From Truepera sp. (lineage in GTDB: Bacteria; Deinococcota; Deinococci; Deinococcales; Trueperaceae), in the NCBI GenBank assembly GCA_018333775.1, contig JAGXSO010000054.1:1-5307 (forward strand): 5,307 nt of DNA. Reading direction: 5' to 3'. Position numbers and translations under genes: made by a program. Positions 5,278 to 5,307 of the stretch are shown here, piece after piece; position 1 is the stretch's first letter; every line of letters begins with the position of its first letter. Below the pieces are notes generated by a model. It saw only the letters and a program-made list of their open reading frames with translations. It had not been told where the DNA came from and ran no database searches.

Positions 5278-5307
5278 ACCTCAGGACGAAAACTGTGCCG
5301 CACGCTC

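Noticed and set aside
5250..5306. Possible end of a convergent minus-strand gene (SVRHSFRPEVKEEAARGG)
   Set aside because: Only 18 codons are inside the window, another minus frame also gives a short tail (ERAAQFSS), and the proposed terminator hairpin falls in the same bases.

Overview
The window is GC-rich DNA (estimated by eye) that looks like an accessory, rearranged stretch of a bacterial chromosome. The best taxonomic hint is the last gene. Its paired ACT domains read like the regulatory (beta) part of aspartate kinase from the Thermus/Meiothermus group, where an internal in-frame start makes a separate beta subunit of about 160 residues. I therefore lean towards a Meiothermus-like member of Deinococcota with moderate confidence; the sequence alone does not prove it.

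Layout, left to right. Bases 2-259 (+) are the 3' end of an IS110-family transposase running in from the left edge. Bases 315-2071 (-) are a damaged operon. Its first gene (2071 to 1202) joins a degenerate MalT/STAND-like ATPase region to what looks like the last ~36 residues of an ABC-transporter ATPase. It overlaps by ATGA an ABC-2 type permease gene (1205 to 387). Downstream is a near-perfect ribosome binding site leading into a reading frame that stops after 16 codons, next to the IS110 end. A 230-bp divergent intergenic region with a small palindrome follows.

Bases 2302-2864 (+) are a vapBC type II toxin-antitoxin pair. The vapB frame seems to carry a premature TGA: reading past it restores a basic tail and an ATGA overlap with vapC. 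Bases 2880-2990 (-) hold a coding-like tail of unknown origin. Bases 2993-4510 (-) encode an intact secreted or membrane-tethered serine hydrolase of the beta-lactamase/PBP family with a C-terminal membrane domain. Bases 4644-5237 (+) are the C-terminal part of an aspartate kinase without its catalytic domain, still carrying a well-placed internal ribosome binding site and start at 4737.

The genes do not form one pathway. The common thread is erosion: up to five of the loci are truncated, fused or carry a nonsense change, next to an insertion sequence and a toxin-antitoxin cassette. I see no convincing new multi-gene system. The most informative points are the apparent nonsense mutation in the antitoxin, the STAND/ABC-tail fusion that left a permease without its ATPase, and the stand-alone aspartate-kinase regulatory subunit. 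No tRNA, rRNA, CRISPR array or replication origin was seen.
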